From NCBI GenBank assembly GCA_018398585.1, contig JAGTTD010000011.1, positions 12,825,346-12,889,345 of the forward strand: 64,000 bases of DNA, in the 5' to 3' direction. This stretch comes from Simmondsia chinensis (Eukaryota; Streptophyta; Magnoliopsida; Caryophyllales; Simmondsiaceae). Shown here one piece after another: positions 18,170 through 29,636 of the stretch. The position numbers and the translations under genes are program-made. Numbering within the stretch: the stretch's first letter is position 1; the number at the start of each line of letters is the position of its first letter. Below the pieces are notes generated by a model. It did no database searches. It saw only the letters and a list, made by a program, of their open reading frames with translations, and was not told the origin of the DNA.

Positions 18170-19235
18170 ATGGCCCGTGGGCGACAGTGATGCGCTGCTG
18201 TTGGAGATGTTTATGAGCAAGACATTCAACGGCAGAACAAGAGGAGATTTGAGGACTTGGAGGAGAAATTCCCGCATATCGCGCAGTGCTTGATTAAGTT
18301 GGGGGCGAATTCTAACGAAGCCCTAAGAGCTCGACCTCCATACCCACCAACAGGGGGTGGCGAGGACAACATGGATGAGAGCTCCCACAAATAGATCCTG
18401 GAGGTAGAAATACCGGACTTGCGCATGAGAAGATATCGCCCCAATACCGAACATGTCAGCAATGCTGGAGAGCGGAGGTGGGAACCCAATCTTCGGATAG
18501 AAATACCGGAGTTTGATGGCAGTGGATGTCCATAGGACTTCTTGGATTGGCTTGCTATAGTGGACGAGGTCCTAATAGCTACTCTATTGAGGGGAAGAGT
18601 AGCCGCCTGATGGTAGCAACTCAAACATACCTGGCTCTGGCAAGAAAGACCAAAATTGAGTCTAGGCAAGAGATGAAGAAGCACATGAGAGGCACCTTTC
18701 TGCCTCACAACTTCGCCAAGATGATGTATTAGCGCCTGCAGGGTATGCGTCAGGGCTGAAAGTCCATAGAGGAGTATACGGTGGAGTTCTACTCATTGGT
18801 CGCCAGGACTGACTTGGCGGAGGCGAAGGAGCAATTAGCAGATGAATATGTTGGCGGGTTGAAGGAGTTCATATAAGAGGTGTTGATTATGTTTGACAAC
18901 TTCACCATCCTAGAGGCAAGTCAGAGAGCCGTGACTGTAGAGAAACAACAACGCCGGCGTACGACTGGTGGTTCTTAGAATACATAGATTGGCGGATGTG
19001 AACAAACATGAGTACCTCCTCTAAACCTGGGCGCACAGAGCAACTAGTTACCGCTAACAATGGCAAGCCGGTTAGCCAAGACTTGACGGGTAGTTGACGA
19101 ACTCGTTGCTTCAAGTGTGGAGAGATGGGTCATTGTCCCACTGAGTGTCGGAAGGGTGACAGACCTGGAAAAGGTTTGTTCATTGGCAAGCATCGTGACG
19201 ACAATGGCATAGACTTTGATGAAGGGGGCTAAGCT
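18170..19235 (+). pseudogene. Gypsy-B gag remnant
   Basis: ATG at 18170 is followed within seven codons by TGA. The body is recognisable across frames: RRFEDLEEKF, PEFDG near 18510, the HMRGTFLPHN capsid motif near 18685 and an intact CCHC zinc knuckle CFKCGEMGHCPTEC at about 19112-19152. Many stops and frame changes separate these. It packaged element RNA originally; it cannot now yield a full protein. Confidence 0.75.
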
Positions 19236-19700
19236 GAGTTAGCACTGGATCAAGATGCCGCAGATGGTGATGAAAGCCATTTACTTGTGATTAGGCGACC
19301 CTGTTTTGCACCTAAGGAAGATGACGGTGATGACTGGCTGAGAAATAACATCTTCCAAACCACCTGCACTATTGGCAAAAGAGTGTGCTGCATAGTGATT
19401 GACTTGGGAAGTTGTGAGAATGTGATCTCTGAAGAGGCTGTCGCCAAGCTAGGATAGAGGACCAAGGTACACTAAAATCCATACAAGTTGTCCTTGCTCA
19501 AGAAAGAGAATCGGGTATCCATCTCAAAATGATGCATGGTCACCTTTTCAATTCGATTGAAGTATAAGGATGGGGTTTAGTGTGACATATTCACCATGAA
19601 TGCTTGCCATCCATTGTTAGGGCAACCATAGAACTACCATAGAGGTGCCATACATGACGGAAGGAAGACCACTTGTAGCTTCGTCTTTGAGGGAACAAAG
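19236..19700 (+). pseudogene. Gypsy-B protease remnant
   Basis: Aspartic protease domain with IVIDLGSCENV in place of the usual DSG active site, so the glycine-flanked triad is damaged (DLG). The following conserved block (PLLG..., HDGRK) is broken by stops and frameshifts. Confidence 0.7.
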
Positions 19701-19706
19701 ATTATC

Positions 19707-21095
19707 TTGTCACCCAGGAAGGATAATCCACCAAGGGCATCGACGGCACAACACTCAAACTTTCAGGGCAGAGCCATGTTCGCTGAGGAAGTTGGCGAGA
19801 AAAAAATTGCTTTCGTGTTGATCGGGAAGGAAAGTAAGGAACCAACAAGAGTGGTACCAAGTGAAGTTGGCATGTTGTTAAGAGAGTTCCTAGATGTCTT
19901 TCCAGATGAGTTACCCGAAACACTACCACCATTGAGGGATATGCAGCATTGCATCAACTTAATGCCAGGAGCTGCCTTGCCAAATAGGCCCCACTATCAA
20001 ATGAGCCCAGCTGAGCATGAGGAGTTGAGATGCCAAGTTGAGGAGTTACTCGTCAAGGGATTTATTTAGGAGAGCTTGAGCCCTTGCACAATTCCAGCTC
20101 TGTTGAGGCCAAAGAAGGATGGTAGATAGTAGATGTGCACGGATAGCAGAGCCATCAACAAGATCACTGTGCACTATCGTTTCCCCATTCCGAGGTTCGA
20201 TGACCTACTTGATCAGCTTTGGAATGCAAAAGTGTTCACAAAATTACACTTGAAGAGCAGATATCATCAGATCTGTATCTTGCTAGGGGATGAATGGAAG
20301 ACTGCCTTCAAGACACGGGAAGGGTTGTATGAATGGCTCGTTATGCCGTTTTGACTATCAAACGCACCAAGTACCCTCATGCCATTTATGAACCAGGTAC
20401 TTCATCCATTCATTGGGAAATTCATCGTCATCTACTTTGACGACATCTTGATCTACAATTAGAACAGAGTTGAGCACTTGGCGCATCTCAGAGACGACTT
20501 GAGTACCTTGCCAAAGCAATATCTATTTACCGTTCTAAGGAAGTGTGAGTTTATGGGAGACAAGGTGACCTTCCTTGGCTTTTTTGTGTTTAAGGATGGT
20601 ATATCAGCTAACGAAGGGATGATCGTGGCAATACGGGACTGGCCTCATCCAAAGACAATTGGCGAAGTCAGGAGATTCCATGGACTGGCATCTTTCTATA
20701 GGCGGTTTATGCCTAATTTCATCGTAGTAATGGCCCGAATCACAGACTGTATGAAGGTTAGTTCCTTTGCTTCAATTCCAGATGTAACTCACGCCTTTGT
20801 AGAGACCACGAGGTGGCTGACCGTGGCACCGGTCTTGGCATTATCGAATTTCCAAAAGATGTTTGAACCTCACATGGATGCATCCAAGGTTGGTTTTGGC
20901 AAAGTCCTAAGTCAAGAAGGACGGCCAATTGCATAATTTAGCATGAAGCTCGATGGGAGTAAGTTGAACTACTCCACTTATTACATTACATTCTATGCGA
21001 TGGTGATTGCATTAAGGCATTGGAAGTCCTACCTTGCCAATAGAGAATTCATGTTATACTCCAAAAAACATGGCCTTAAAGTACATCAACAGATA
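19707..21095 (+). pseudogene. Gypsy-B reverse transcriptase and RNase H remnant
   Basis: Recognisable in order: FLDVFPDELP (about 19890), the RT fingers with KPKKDG-like sequence near 20110, [13 protein letters not shown] near 20236, an intact YFDDILIY catalytic loop near 20433-20456, LGFFVFKDGI near 20575, a thumb region, and RNase H with MDASKVGFG near 20876. Stops at about 20068, 20128, 20353, 20460 and 20935 break it into at least five pieces. Confidence 0.85.
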
Positions 21096-21299
21096 GGATA
21101 AGCTCTCAAATCATCACGCCAAGTGGGCCAGCTATATTCAGCTCTTCCACTTCGTAATCAAGCATGAATCAAGCGCTTTAAACAAAGTGGTGGATGCAAT
21201 AAGTGCGCGAAGTCCCATATTATCCCAGAGTAGGGTCTTAATAACTCGGTTTGAGATCTTAGCGACATAGTACAAAGACATTGATACCTTTGCCGAGAT

Positions 21300-22490
21300 T
21301 TGGCAGGAAACACAATTCAGATCTATTCCTGGATACTCTATCCATATGACGGGCTCCTTTTTAAAGGTAATGAAGTTTGCATTCCAGGATCAAGACCTTG
21401 CCTCAAAATCATTGAAGACAAACACAATGAAGGTCATATAGGCAGGGACAAGATGCTACAGCTGATTAGCACCAATTACTTTTGGCCTTCATTATGCAAG
21501 GAGGTTAATAGGTTCGTCAAACGTTGCCGCATATGTCAGGTGTCAAAATGTGGAGTGACCAATGCCAGCCTTTGCATGCATTTACCAATTCTAAGTCAGC
21601 CTTAAACAGACGTGAGAATGGATTTCGTGCTGGGGTTATTGCGAACAAGAGGGGGAATTGATTAAATCTTTGTTGTTGTGGATCGCTTTTCCAAGATGGC
21701 ACACTTCATTGGACGAAAGAAGGCCGCTGACGTAGTCTACGTCACCGGGTTGTATTTCCAAGAAGTTTACAAGCTTCATGGCTTGTCGACATCCATTCTC
21801 TCCAATAGGGATGCGAGCTTCGTAAACTACTTTTGGAAGAATTTGTGGAAGATGGCGAATACATCCCTATCATTCAATGTAGTTCATCACCCTCAGACCG
21901 ATGGACAGACAAAAGTCACGAATCACTCTATGGGTAACTTGCATCATTGGCTTGTTGCTGACAACATCAAGAACTAGGAACAGAAGCTCTGCCAAGCTGA
22001 ATTCGCCTATAACAGCAAGGTTAACAGGAGGGATTTTCTGCCATTCAAGGTCATCTATGGTTCATTCCACGATCTCCGATGGATTTGGAGCAAATATAGG
22101 GTTTCACTCATCCTAACGAAAAGGGAGAAGAGATCATCACCAACCTCCATGATGTCCATACGCAGACCCGGACTCAATTATTGGAAGCAAGCGCCAAGTA
22201 CAAATTAGCGGGTGATAGACACTTGCATCAAGCTCAGTTCTAGGCGAGCGATCAACTTTGGACCATTCTAACCGGAGAACGATTTCCGACATGGGAATAC
22301 AACAACTTGACGATGCGAAAGACCAGGCCTTTGGAGATTATTGGAAAAATCAATGACAACCTTACCGTGTGCAGTTGCCAGCCGGAATGCAAACCTTTGA
22401 CATCTTCAATGTCAAACACTTGACCCCATACTTTGGCGACAATGAGCCTGCAGACTTCTTGGCAAATTCGAGGGCAAATTCTCTTCGGCC
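21300..22490 (+). pseudogene. Gypsy-B integrase remnant
   Basis: The HHCC zinc domain is present (HNEGHIGRDK..., CRICQ at about 21420-21545). The core keeps the first catalytic aspartate in MDFVLG (about 21619) but has SNRD for SDRD (about 21810) and QTKVTN for QTEVTN (about 21909). Two of three DDE residues are therefore replaced. The C-terminal part ends with NVKHLTPYFGDNEPADF-like sequence next to the PPT, and no chromodomain follows. Confidence 0.82.
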
Positions 22491-22499
22491 TGGGGAGGA

Positions 22500-22888
22500 T
22501 GATGCAGCTACCAACCAGATACCACCAACCTCCCGGCCTTAACGGCTTCTACTTGGCAAATACAGGGATGCGGCTAGAAGTTATCAGATTTAGTTAGGAT
22601 TATCAAGATTTTGAGATTAGGAAGTATTTTATTTTATCTTTATTTATCCTTGATTTTATTTCTATTTTTGAGATATCTGTAATGCCTATTTAAAGAGGGA
22701 TGAGCTAGGGTTTTTTATCATTCAATTGCATAATTTCTATTCAAATATTTCTAGGGTTTTCTCTCTTTCTCGAGTTGTGAGAATTTGAGCGACTTTTTCC
22801 CCCATGTTCTCACTATTTTGGTAATAAGAGTTAAGGAAAAGCTGCTGAATCTTCCCGTTTCCTAATTTTCCATCAACTCACTGCATCA
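22500..22888 (+). repeat. Gypsy-B 3' LTR
   Basis: 389 bp with the same ends as the 5' LTR; followed by TSD CTAGT. Confidence 0.9.
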
Positions 22889-22893
22889 CTAGT

Positions 22894-23130
22894 TAGAGTC
22901 CAACAAATTTCATGTTATTATCAATGTGATTTATTATTTTGAATATTTTGACAATTTAAATGTTTGTTAAGCCAATTTATGACGAATTGATGTTTAATCG
23001 TCATAATATTTATTTTTTGTGATTGTGATATGTAGGCATTCATACCAAGCATGGTTAACAGTCTATCTAACCACCTCTGAGGCCAAGAACAAAAGCTTGT
23101 CACTATCCCCCCGCCCCCCCTCCCCAGTAA
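22894..23130. other. Unassigned AT-rich sequence
   Basis: Follows the Gypsy-B target site and runs into a C-rich patch (23108-23125). No ORF or repeat ends. It may include the decayed 3' UTR of the minus-strand L1, but no clear poly-T (poly-A on the minus strand) marks the L1 end. Confidence 0.35.
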
Positions 23131-23867
23131 ATCCCCAAGGGGCATACAAGGGGCATACCCCAGGACACACCCAGAGCCTACAATGAACCAATAATGTCAA
23201 ACATAGTCCAAATAAAATCCTAACAAAACAACCATAGTAAAAGCTAAATAGAAATAGAGAAGAACTAGATGTCAAGGCCCTATTATCTAAGCAATGAGGT
23301 GTGACAATGAGCTCCTCTGAATGAAGAAGCAGCAAGCAAGCGGCTCCTAACCAAACCCATAATCTCCTCTCTCGCAGCCTTAATAGATCTGGACTGAGAA
23401 CGCTAAACCCAAAGGTTTCACTCATACCAGAGAATATAAATGGTCATTGAGAGAAAGAGCCGAGCCATAATGTTGCCAATCTCTCGACCCCTGAGGTGCT
23501 AAGCAGCCAAAGGAACGAGATCGCCCCAGAGAAGGGCAGGCCAAGACATAGATGTACACGGAGTGATGTGACTCTAGAAAGAGGCAGAAAAGGAAAAATT
23601 GTAGAAAAGATGCTCATGAGTCTCATCGGTAAGACCGCAAAGAACACAAACACTCTAAATCCCCTGTGCTTCAAATTTCAAAAGCCTATCTCGATTCTAT
23701 AGCTGCTTGAAAGAAGTGAGCCATAAAAGAAATGAATTGGAATGTGTGGCTGAAATCATAGAAGATGGTGAATAGAGGCCTCCTCCCTCCTGCTCCGTAT
23801 CACCTCTTAAGTGGATTTAGTGGTGAATTTCTCCCACGGGTCATCCAAGCACCTGATAGAATCTGCT
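23130..23867 (-). mobile_element. L1 LINE, 3' part (zf-RVT domain)
   Basis: On the minus strand, 23444-23690 reads as the zinc-binding domain at the end of plant L1 ORF2 (FCGLTDETHEHLFYNFSF, split over frames). It joins across Gypsy-C to 29637-32210: the duplicated target CTGCT lies inside an ORF2 sequence that continues as ADSIRCLDDPWEKF. The left border is uncertain. Confidence 0.7.
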
Positions 23868-24272
23868 TGTTAGCTTCCAATTCAAAATTGGAAGTCTAAC
23901 CTTGTAGAAGAAAGAGTTGAGATGAGAAGAGAAGTGAAAGGGGATGAGAAATAGAGAAGGAGATGAGAAAAGAGAGAGAAATTCCAAAAGGAATTCTGAT
24001 TTCTATTGAATGAATGATGAATTACAAGCTTAAGAGCCTAATTATACACAATTGGAAACATTGAACCTAGCCAACTACCTTAACCGACTTACAAAGATAT
24101 TTTGGCGCCAAAACAACAGCACAGCAGCCAAGTTTGACCCGGCTTGACCAACCGAACTCCCTCAAGCGCCAACCCTTACTCAACTAACATTTGAAATATT
24201 ACAACTCAACAAAGGAACCTCTAACCGAAGATACAACCCAACATTACAATAAAAATATAAGGATTCATAACA
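23868..24272 (-). repeat. Gypsy-C 3' LTR
   Basis: Read on the minus strand it begins TGTTATGAATCC and ends GAAGCTAACA. A TATAAATAGG-type box is present in the right LTR; the left copy has TATAATTAGG. The polypurine tract is the complement of TTCCCTCCCTCTTGAG (24273-24288). Confidence 0.9.
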
Positions 24273-24301
24273 TTCCCTCCCTCTTGAGAAACTTCTTGTC
24301 C

Positions 24302-25460
24302 TCAAGGAGTAAAATTTGGAAATTGGCTCTTTAAGAAATTGCAATTTTCCCAAGTCACCAAGCTCTTGTTCAAGTTGCTCCATTGCACTAGCACTTCTTG
24401 CACCGCACCTCGATCATTCTGCAGCGTTCTCTGGCCTCTGACAGCAACCGGTTGCAGCAGCAACATGCCATTAGATCCTGCATCAGGTGGCTTTCGAGCA
24501 ACTTCAGCCCCTTTCTTGACCTGCTTTTTAAGTAGGGAAACATGGAACACCGGGTGAATGTATGAATGTGAAGGTAAGTCAAGCTTGTATGCAACATTGC
24601 CAAGTTTCTCCAAGATTTTGTATGGGCCAAAGAAACGAGCACTTAGCTTGACATTTCGCCTGACAGCCAAAGAAGACTGTCTATACGGTTGTAATTTAAG
24701 GTAGACCATGTCTCCAACTTCATAGCTTTTTTCTACCCTCTTTTTGTCGGCATAAATTTTCATTCGTGCCCGAGCTTGTTGGAGATTATCCTTAAGCACT
24801 TGCAACAATTGTTGCCTCTGCCGTACCAGATCAGTTGCTGCAGAATCTGGTCCTACCGGTTGTTGCAGCAACATTGGTGAAGGAGGAGAATAGACATACG
24901 AGGCTTGAAAAAGTGAAGTGCCAATGGAAGTATGGAAGTGAGTATTGAACCAATACTCGGCCAAAGAAAGCCAATGATTCCACTCCTTTGGCCTTGAGAA
25001 AACCATACTCCAAAGGTATTGTTCTACGCATTGGTTGACTCGTTCGGTTTGGCCATCCGTTTGAGGATGATAAGAGGAACTAAGTGCCAGTGTGGTACCC
25101 ATCAATTTGAACAACTCCCTCCAAAATGTGCTTGTGAAAATCTTGTCACGGTCTGAAACGATGGATTGAGACAATCCATGTAATTTATAAATGTTGTCAA
25201 GGAAGATCTTTGCCAATTTTTTAGCGGTAACAGGTCGAGCAAGAGCAATGAAATGGCTATATTTGGTGAAACGATCCACCACCACCCATATAACCTCCTT
25301 GCCTTCAGACCTTGGCAACCCCTCAATGAAATCCATGCTAATGTTGATTCATGCTCCATCCGGAATAGGAAGTGGTTGAAGTAGACCCTTGTAACGATGA
25401 TCTCCCAACTTCGTTTGTTGACATACTTCACAAGCCTTCACATACTCACTCACTTCTTTT
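24302..25460 (-). pseudogene. Gypsy-C integrase with C-terminal chromodomain
   Basis: The zinc-domain cysteines (CEVCQQTK) lie near 25430; a stop follows before the MDFIEGLP block. From 25336 the frame is open for 344 codons: catalytic D in MDFIEG, D in VSDRDKIF and E in QTERVN all present, then FGPYKILEKLG, HPVFHVSLLKK and a final chromodomain-like segment (VLVQWSNLNKSLVTWE). Chromodomains of this group direct integration to heterochromatin. This is the best-preserved integrase in the window, with Gypsy-E's. Confidence 0.87.
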
Positions 25461-25471
25461 TTCAAGCTTGG

Positions 25472-26440
25472 TCAACTAAAGTAAGCTTTAACCCTTTGGT
25501 AGGTGCCTTCTATACTGGCATGGCCTCCCCAAGCTGCATCATGGGAGGCTTGTATAACCTGATTCCTCAAATCAGTTGCTGATCCAATGTACAACCTACC
25601 ATTGATTCTAATCAAGCCTCTCTGCACGGTTATATCAGCATCCAGATTACATTTTTCTACACCTTTCACGAGAGCAGTAGCTACACAATCTTGGGCAAAA
25701 GAATCACCCTCATATGTCTTCTATATCTCTTCCATCCATGAAGGAACCACCACGGATAAAGCCCTGCAATGCCCACTGTCAGTACCTTCAAATTTTCTGG
25801 ACAAAACATCGGCATCCACATTCTCTTTGCCTCGTCTATACTCAATGTCATAATCAAGGCCAAGCATCTTCATAAGGCCTTTCTTTTGAATTCTTGACAT
25901 AATCTTTTGCTCAAGGAGATGCTTGAGGCTTTGGTGATCCGTTCAAATGATGAACTTGTGACCCTCCAAGTAATGCCTCCATTTTTCCATGGCTAAGAGA
26001 ATTGCTAGATATTCTTTCTCATAGGTCGACATAGCTTGATGCTTAGGACTAAGAGCTTGACTCAAGTAAGCTATAGGCCTTCCATGTTGAGAAAGAACAG
26101 CCCCAATACCAGTACCACTTGCATCGGTCTCCAAAACAAAGCTTTCGGTAAAGTTTGGCTTTGCCAACACTGGTGCAGCACACATAGCGGACTTAAGAGA
26201 TTCAAATGCAGCTTGAGACCTCTCATTCCATGTAAATGCATCCTTCTTCAAGAGTTCTATTAAAGGTTTAGCAATTGCACCATAACCTTTAATGAATTTC
26301 CTATAATACCCGGTCAATCCCAAAAAACCTCTCAATTGCTTCAAGGTGATCGGAATTGGCCAATCTAGCATCGGTTGGATCTTAGTAGGATCGGTGGAAA
26401 CTCCCACTTGTGAGATAAAATGACCCAAATACTCAAGCTT
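25472..26440 (-). pseudogene. Gypsy-C RT thumb, RNase H and integrase zinc domain
   Basis: 26428-25943 encodes the RT connection ([15 protein letters not shown]) and RNase H with ETDASGTGIG. A TGA near 25940 lies before TDHQSLKHLL. A TAG near 25725 follows. Then 25669-25472 holds the integrase N-terminal histidines (HDAAWGGHASIEGTYQR), closed by TGA where the family has tryptophan. Each stop is explained by one C-to-T or G-to-A change. Confidence 0.85.
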
Positions 26441-26443
26441 GGT

Positions 26444-27847
26444 TTAAGCAAACGAACACTTGGACAACTTCGCAAAGAACTTGTGTTGCCGCATCACTAC
26501 AAAAACTTGTCTAAGGTGAGTGAGGTGAGCTTCATAAGTGGAGCAGTAAATCAGTATGTCATCGAAGAAAAAGAGCACCAATATCCTTAGAAAAGGTTTG
26601 AAAACATCATTCATGGCCGCTTGAAAAGTGGCCGGAGCATTTGTTAGGCCGAAAGGCATAACAACAAACTCGAAATGCCCATGATGAGTCTGAAAAGCAG
26701 TCTTGTAGATAGCCGACTCGAGAACTCTGATTTGATGATACCCTTGCCTCAAATCAAGCTTAGATAAGTAGCATGCTCCATGTAACTCGTCAAGCAAAAC
26801 ATCTATGATGGGAATGGGAAACTTATCCTTCACTGTCAAGGCATTTAATCGTCGATAGTCGATGCACATTCTAGCCGAGCCATCTTTCTTCTTCACAAGG
26901 ATCACAGGTGAACCAAAAGGACTATGGCTTGGTCTAATGAAACTCATGTGAAGAAGCTCCTCAACTTGCCTCTCAATTTCTGTCTTTTGGCCATGAGCAT
27001 ACCGATATGGCCTGATCTTGACCGGATCAGCATTTGCATGCAGGGGAATGGCATGGTCCATACTCCTTTGAGAAGGAATACTCTTAGGTTGCTCAAAAAT
27101 GTCCTCAAATTCTTCCACCAAGGTCTGCACTTCTAGTTGAATGTCTTGTTGCAACTCCACCGCAAATATCATGAACAAATGCCCAATCCATTGTATTGCC
27201 TTCTTCTTGATTCCATCTTGCACATGTTTACCATCAATCAACTTGAGCTGAGCTTCCTCTGATATGCCTTGGAAGGATACTTTGGTTCCATGAACCTCAA
27301 ATGCCACGGTCATTTTATCAAAATCAAACACAACTGGGTTGAAGGTTCTCATCCAATCCAACCCGAGCACCATATCGCAACCTCCCAAGGGAAGAACTCT
27401 AAAATCAAAGGTGAATTGATGATCTTGCATAGACCATAGGAATGCTAGGTACTTGTTTTGAGTTGTTAAGGAATTGCCATCAACCACCATCACCGCCAAG
27501 GGGTGAGTCTTTGTCACCTCATGCTTTACCTTCTTAATCAACTTTGGATCAACGAAACTATGTGTACTCCCACTATCAATAAGGACAATGATGGAGTGTT
27601 TTCCAACCCTGCCTCTAATTTTAATGGTATTATGAGTTCCACTACAGGTCAAAGCCTTCATTGATATCTCCACTTCATCATCACTTAATTCATCTTGTGA
27701 AGTAAAGCCAGCACTGTCATTTTCTGCATCAGAGTGGTCACTGCCAGAATCAGCATCAGCACGGGGCCCCCTTGCATACATTAGTGCTTGAGATTTGCAC
27801 CTATGACCAGGCTGATATGGTTGATTACAACAAAAACATAACCTCAC
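26444..27847 (-). pseudogene. Gypsy-C zinc knuckle, protease and reverse transcriptase segment
   Basis: 467 codons open. Residues 4-17 are a short cysteine/histidine knuckle (CFCCNQPYQPGHRC). The aspartic protease has IDSGSTHSF at residues 90-98. RT follows with DYRRLN, LDLRQGYHQI, PFGLTNAPATF and catalytic FFDD (DD at 429-430). The frame ends at a single TAA directly before the next conserved block (TKLEYLGHF), which continues the same frame from 26428. So one nonsense codon, apparently CAA to TAA, divides RT. Conserved residues otherwise look intact. Confidence 0.88.
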
Positions 27848-27849
27848 TG

Positions 27850-29160
27850 AGCTCCTGTCAACAGCTCGCTTAAAACCAGAACTGGAATTACTTCTCTGCT
27901 ACCGTCTGAACTTACTGCCTTGCTGCTTATTTTTGTCACTTGATTGAACTTGAGTAGCTTCAATCAACTTTGCCTTGTTGTAAGCACTTGATAAAGTCTT
28001 AGGACCAATGGCTTTCACCATATTCTTCATCCTTGGCTTCAATCCACTCACAAAGAATGAAACATAATAAGATTCAGCATCCTGGGGAGCTATGGACAAA
28101 ACTGGCAGCAAGTTAGCTCTTAAGTTCTCAAATTTGATCATATATTCTCTCACGGTTGAAGTTTGGGACAACTTGTTAAAGCTATCCACAACATCCGTTG
28201 ATTCACCTTCTCCATAACGTTCACACATTTCTTCTACGAATTGGCCCCAAGCAAGATGAGGTTTACTCTTCAATAAACTATAATACCATACTTCATGATC
28301 ACCATTTAAATGTATTGCGGCTAATTGGAGCTTTTCATCTTCAGGTATGTTATAATACAGAAAATATCGATCACATCTCCTTAGCCATGATTCTGGTTGT
28401 CTACCATCAAAAGGATCTATTTCCACTCTTGGCTGCCTGTAATTACCACTCCTACCACCAGATGTGTTGTCATTACTCACTGATCTATGCTGTAAATGCC
28501 GATCAAGTGGTCTATCAAGATACTCGAACTCATCAATTTCAACTCTGTGATGCAAAACAGAATTCTGTGGCCTGACATTGTGATCTGCATTCAAGGCATT
28601 TGATCTGCAATGTACTTGTCCTGAGGCACAATCTTGATTATCTACATCAATTTTAGGTTGCAAAGGTTGATTCTCAGTGGATCTGATGTGAATTGAAGGT
28701 CCTACATCAGGTTGCAACATCGGAGACTTCCCTCGAGTCTTACACACTTCTTCAATTTTGTCTGCCTTGCTTTGCTGCTGATCCGCTTCAACAAAAGGAA
28801 GGATCTGACTCGCAGGCTTTAGGATTGCATTGACACTTGATTCTCCTTATTTATTAACCTGATCTTGCAATTGCACAAGCTTCACCTCAATTTGTTGCAA
28901 CCGATCTTCCTTGTTCGCATCTTTTTCAAAATATAACTGCTGCATCTTTAACAATTGTTGAATGTTGTCATTCTGCTGCTTAAGCTCGGCCTTAATGTCT
29001 TGAAGATGATCAATTGTGAGGAACTGAGGTTCCTTTGTAGCATTTACACTAGCTCCAGCAGAGCGAGATGCATCAGCACCTGCAACTGCAGCAGCATAAG
29101 TGTCCGACCAGTTGCATTTGCTCCTCCAGTGCCGGATCTGGTTCTAACACCTTCGATCAT
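27850..29160 (-). pseudogene. Gypsy-C gag remnant
   Basis: ATG at 29160 (MIEGVRTRSGTGG...) with a frameshift about 25 codons in, then a glutamine-rich coiled-coil-like region, a TAA near 28848, and a long open stretch 28747-27899 carrying the capsid domain (FDGRQPESWLRRCDRYF near 28400 and the segment ending YYSLLKSKPH). A TAG near 27897 separates it from the zinc knuckle. Apart from one frameshift and two stops the protein is readable throughout, which fits a recent insertion. Confidence 0.82.
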
Positions 29161-29212
29161 GTTTTTTTTTTGATTTTGCTAGCCTCAATCAATCAATTGA
29201 TTGCTTGAACTA

Positions 29213-29224
29213 GCTCTGATACCA
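29213..29224 (-). other. Gypsy-C primer-binding site (initiator tRNA-Met)
   Basis: GCTCTGATACCA is the complement of TGGTATCAGAGC, two bases inside the 5' LTR. Confidence 0.88.
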
Positions 29225-29226
29225 AT

Positions 29227-29631
29227 TGTTAGCTTCTAATTCGAAATTGGAAGTCTAACCTTGTAGAAGAAAGAGTTGAGATGAGAAGAGAAGTGAAAGG
29301 GGATGAGAAATAGAGAATGAGATGAGAAAAGAGAGAGAAATTCCAAAAGGAATTCTGATTTCTATTGAATGAATGATGAATTACAAGCTCAAGAGCCTAT
29401 TTATACACAATTGGAAACATTGAACCTAGCCAACTACCTTAACCGACTTATAAAGATATTTTGGCGCCAAAAAAACAGCATAGCAGCCAAGTTTGACCCG
29501 GCTTGACCAACCGAACTCCCTAAAGCGCCAACCCTTACTCAACTAACATTTGAAATATTACAACTCAACAAAGGAACTGCTAACCAAAGATACAACCTAA
29601 CATTACAATCAAAATCTAAGGATTCATAACA
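29227..29631 (-). repeat. Gypsy-C 5' LTR
   Basis: 405 bp, same ends as the left copy. TATAAATAGG (complement near 29398) and a CTCATCT-rich tract are present. Confidence 0.9.
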
Positions 29632-29636
29632 CTGCT

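Larger units (their letters stand above)
17733..22888 (+). mobile_element. Gypsy-B: full-length but dead Ty3/gypsy element
   Basis: LTRs 17733-18138 and 22500-22888 (TGATGCAG...CTGCATCA) are flanked by the perfect duplication CTAGT (17728-17732, 22889-22893). PBS at 18141-18152 and polypurine GGGGAGGA before 22500. The domain order is gag-NC-PR-RT-RNaseH-IN, with no chromodomain after integrase. LTRs differ at about 13% by eye, so it is old. Same family group as Gypsy-A. Confidence 0.9.
23868..29631 (-). mobile_element. Gypsy-C: nearly complete chromodomain Ty3/gypsy element
   Basis: Two 405-bp LTRs (23868-24272 and 29227-29631) flanked by perfect CTGCT duplications (23863-23867, 29632-29636). 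It carries gag, PR-RT-RNaseH-IN and a C-terminal chromodomain-like segment, all on the minus strand. By eye the LTRs differ at about 15 positions without indels (about 4%), so it is young. It is disabled by a handful of nonsense codons and a gag frameshift. Confidence 0.92.

Noticed and set aside
23444..23674. Host zinc-finger protein
   Set aside because: It is the zf-RVT end of L1 ORF2 and joins the remainder of the L1 across Gypsy-C.
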